Source of the DNA: Anaerolineaceae bacterium UBA5365
GTDB lineage: Bacteria > Chloroflexota > Anaerolineae > Anaerolineales > Anaerolineaceae
Direction of reading: 5' to 3'
Assembly (NCBI GenBank): GCA_002407905.1
Contig: DHPL01000054.1
Span: forward strand, 3,901 to 9,823
DNA length: 5,923 nt
Numbering within the stretch: the stretch's first letter is position 1; every line of letters starts with the position of its first letter. The translations under genes and the position numbers were made by a program. Under the pieces are notes generated by a model. It ran no database searches and was not told where the DNA came from. It was given only the letters and a program-made list of their open reading frames with translations. Of this stretch, positions 4,682-5,923 are shown piece after piece.

Positions 4682-5923
4682 TTATTCCCAGAAAGAGCTG
4701 TGATCGTCCAAAGAAGTAAAGCCGATCACTTCGTCGCCGGCTTTTAGCGCAAAGAGCGCCTGCCCGTTGGCAGCACGTTTTCGCGCAGGGGCATTGGTGA
4801 TGGTGAATACCTTGCTGGCTGTGCGCCTGAAATGGCAAATGCCCCGGTCGGTCAGTTTGCCCACTAATTGGGCCACGATCTCATCCTCTGGTCCTAACTT
4901 CCAGGTAATCACGCCCTGCCCGTAACGCCCCTGTCGCGGGTAATCGGCTGCCTCCACCCGTTTGGCCAAACCATGGCGGGTGATCAGGCCCACTTCCTGC
5001 TTCTCATCCAATACACTCGCCCCCACAACGTAATCGCCCTCTTTCAATTTGATGGCGTTCACGCCTGCGGCTACCAGGCCCATGGCCCGCACTTCCTCCT
5101 CGTTGAAGCGAATGGACATGCCGCCGGCCGTCGTGATCAGCAGGTCCTGGTTGCCCCGGGTGAGTAAAATCTCAAAGACTTCGTCGTTCTCATTCGTACG
5201 AACCAGGGTGAAGCTGCTTGCCGAGGCACCGGGAAGCTCCTGTAAACTGGAGCGTTTAACCATACCCTGGCGTGAGACCGTGACGAAGTAGGTTTCGCCG
5301 ATCTGTTCCTTATCGATGGGGACGGAGAAAATGGACTGCAGGATGTCCGCCTGGCGCAGAGGAGCGATCTTATAAGCCGGTACACCAGGATCGCCATTGC
5401 GTTGGACGGGGATCGAAAGGCTGTGGATGGCTGCCGCGCTGCCCTCAGTAGTCACCAGGAAGAGAGTCTGGTGGGTATTGGTGCGCAGCATGCTCCAGGG
5501 GGCGTCTGTGCCTCCAAGGCGGTTGGCTGCATCGCCATCTGTGCGCGAAATCAGGCCATCCTGGCTCACTTCCACCCAGAAGTGCTCCTGCGGGATGACA
5601 TCCGTTTGCGTGAGGAATTCGGAGGCTTTTTCGCCTTCGCCCAGCCGGATGATCTGGGTGCGGCGCGGGTCGCCAAATTTTTCCTTAACCTCTTTCAGTT
5701 CCTGGATGACCACCTGACGCATACGCAGGGCGGAGCCGAGCAGATCTTCCAGGTCGCGGATGGCAGCGCTAACCTGCTTATACTCATCTTCGATCTTTTG
5801 GCGCTCCAGGTTAGCCAGGCGGCGCAGGGGCATCTCGAGGATGGCATTCGCTTGAATTTCATCCAGTTTGTAAGTTTGCATGAGGCCGCGGCGGGCTTCA
5901 TCCACGGTGGCGCTCTTGCGGAT
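4682..5923 (-). CDS. gyrA: DNA gyrase / topoisomerase IV subunit A, C-terminal part (cut by right edge)
   Basis: The final 413 residues of a type IIA topoisomerase A subunit, which cuts and rejoins DNA as part of an A2B2 complex. The catalytic tyrosine region lies outside the window. Fragment residues 14-47 (LMQTYKLDEIQANAILEMPLRRL...LERQKI) are the end of the breakage-reunion domain, followed by the coiled-coil arm (about 45-84, ending VKEKFGDPRRTQI). Residues about 92-402 form the beta-pinwheel DNA-wrapping domain, with six blade-like repeats, for example VEVSQDGLISR (117-127), VTVSRQGMVKR (214-224), LLITTAGGMSIRF (261-273), VGLITRHGLAKRV (311-323) and CHFRRTASKVFTI (363-375). The GyrA box expected in blade 1 (QRRGGKG) is replaced by ANRLGGTDAPW (133-143). 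QGRYGQGV at 331-338 is the only box-like segment. Symbol gyrA is the default; a ParC-like paralogue is possible. The frame is open to the edge, so the true start lies beyond it. Confidence 0.85.
   Translation of the reverse strand: MRKSATVDEARRGLMQTYKLDEIQANAILEMPLRRLANLERQKIEDEYKQVSAAIRDLEDLLGSALRMRQVVIQELKEVKEKFGDPRRTQIIRLGEGEKASEFLTQTDVIPQEHFWVEVSQDGLISRTDGDAANRLGGTDAPWSMLRTNTHQTLFLVTTEGSAAAIHSLSIPVQRNGDPGVPAYKIAPLRQADILQSIFSVPIDKEQIGETYFVTVSRQGMVKRSSLQELPGASASSFTLVRTNENDEVFEILLTRGNQDLLITTAGGMSIRFNEEEVRAMGLVAAGVNAIKLKEGDYVVGASVLDEKQEVGLITRHGLAKRVEAADYPRQGRYGQGVITWKLGPEDEIVAQLVGKLTDRGICHFRRTASKVFTITNAPARKRAANGQALFALKAGDEVIGFTSLDDHSSFWE

Noticed and set aside
4671..4687. Possible terminator between the HD gene and gyrA (GAAT-TT-ATTC)
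   Set aside because: The stem is only 4 bp with a 2-nt loop and no U-tract; it is too weak to call.
5397..5717. Plus-strand open frame of 106 codons
   Set aside because: It is antisense to the gyrase A-like gene, is rich in Arg, Ser and Trp, and shows no domain.
1..5923. CRISPR, insertion sequence, tRNA or phage genes
   Set aside because: No regularly spaced repeats, transposase motifs, terminal inverted repeats or cloverleaf sequences were seen, and known gene families fill nearly the whole window.

Overview
The window is densely coding bacterial chromosome with no mobile element, CRISPR array, rRNA or tRNA that I can see. The best guess at the organism is a Chloroflexota bacterium, probably of the Anaerolineae type. 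This is inferred from protein style: a HAGN-type methionyl-tRNA synthetase, a cysteine-rich YceD/DUF177 protein, an 'adenosine-specific kinase' (a family mostly seen in archaea and deep-branching bacteria) and a gyrase A-like protein with a degenerate GyrA box. Base composition is moderately GC-rich and looks even across the genes, so nothing suggests recent transfer.

Layout, left to right. (1) Minus strand: the first 212 codons of metG, cut by the left edge, preceded on the same strand by yceD (DUF177). (2) Plus strand: rdgB (XTP/dITP diphosphatase), divergent from yceD across a gap of about 50 bp that contains a perfect TATAAT. (3) Minus strand: a 161-aa adenosine-specific kinase family protein, convergent with rdgB. 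The two stop codons overlap in the palindrome TTAA. (4) Plus strand: a tight three-gene cluster. It encodes a PhnD-like substrate-binding lipoprotein, a SanA-type DUF218 membrane-anchored protein, and an HD-domain phosphohydrolase whose Shine-Dalgarno sequence overlaps the sanA stop codon. (5) Minus strand: the C-terminal 413 residues of a GyrA/ParC subunit, cut by the right edge and convergent with the HD gene across 11 bp.

Functionally these are mostly housekeeping genes: translation (metG), ribosome biogenesis (yceD), nucleotide-pool sanitation (rdgB), a nucleoside-linked kinase-like protein, envelope functions (lipoprotein and SanA) and DNA topology (gyrA). The least explained part is the lipoprotein-sanA-HD cluster, which has no ABC transporter partner in view and so no assigned substrate or pathway. 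Three genes have TATAAT or TAAAAT close upstream of the start, and for the lipoprotein the spacing suggests a leaderless or near-leaderless mRNA. I found no convincing evidence of a wholly new system. The findings below are modest leads. No gene-free stretch exceeds 300 bases; the longest intergenic gap is about 65 bp.
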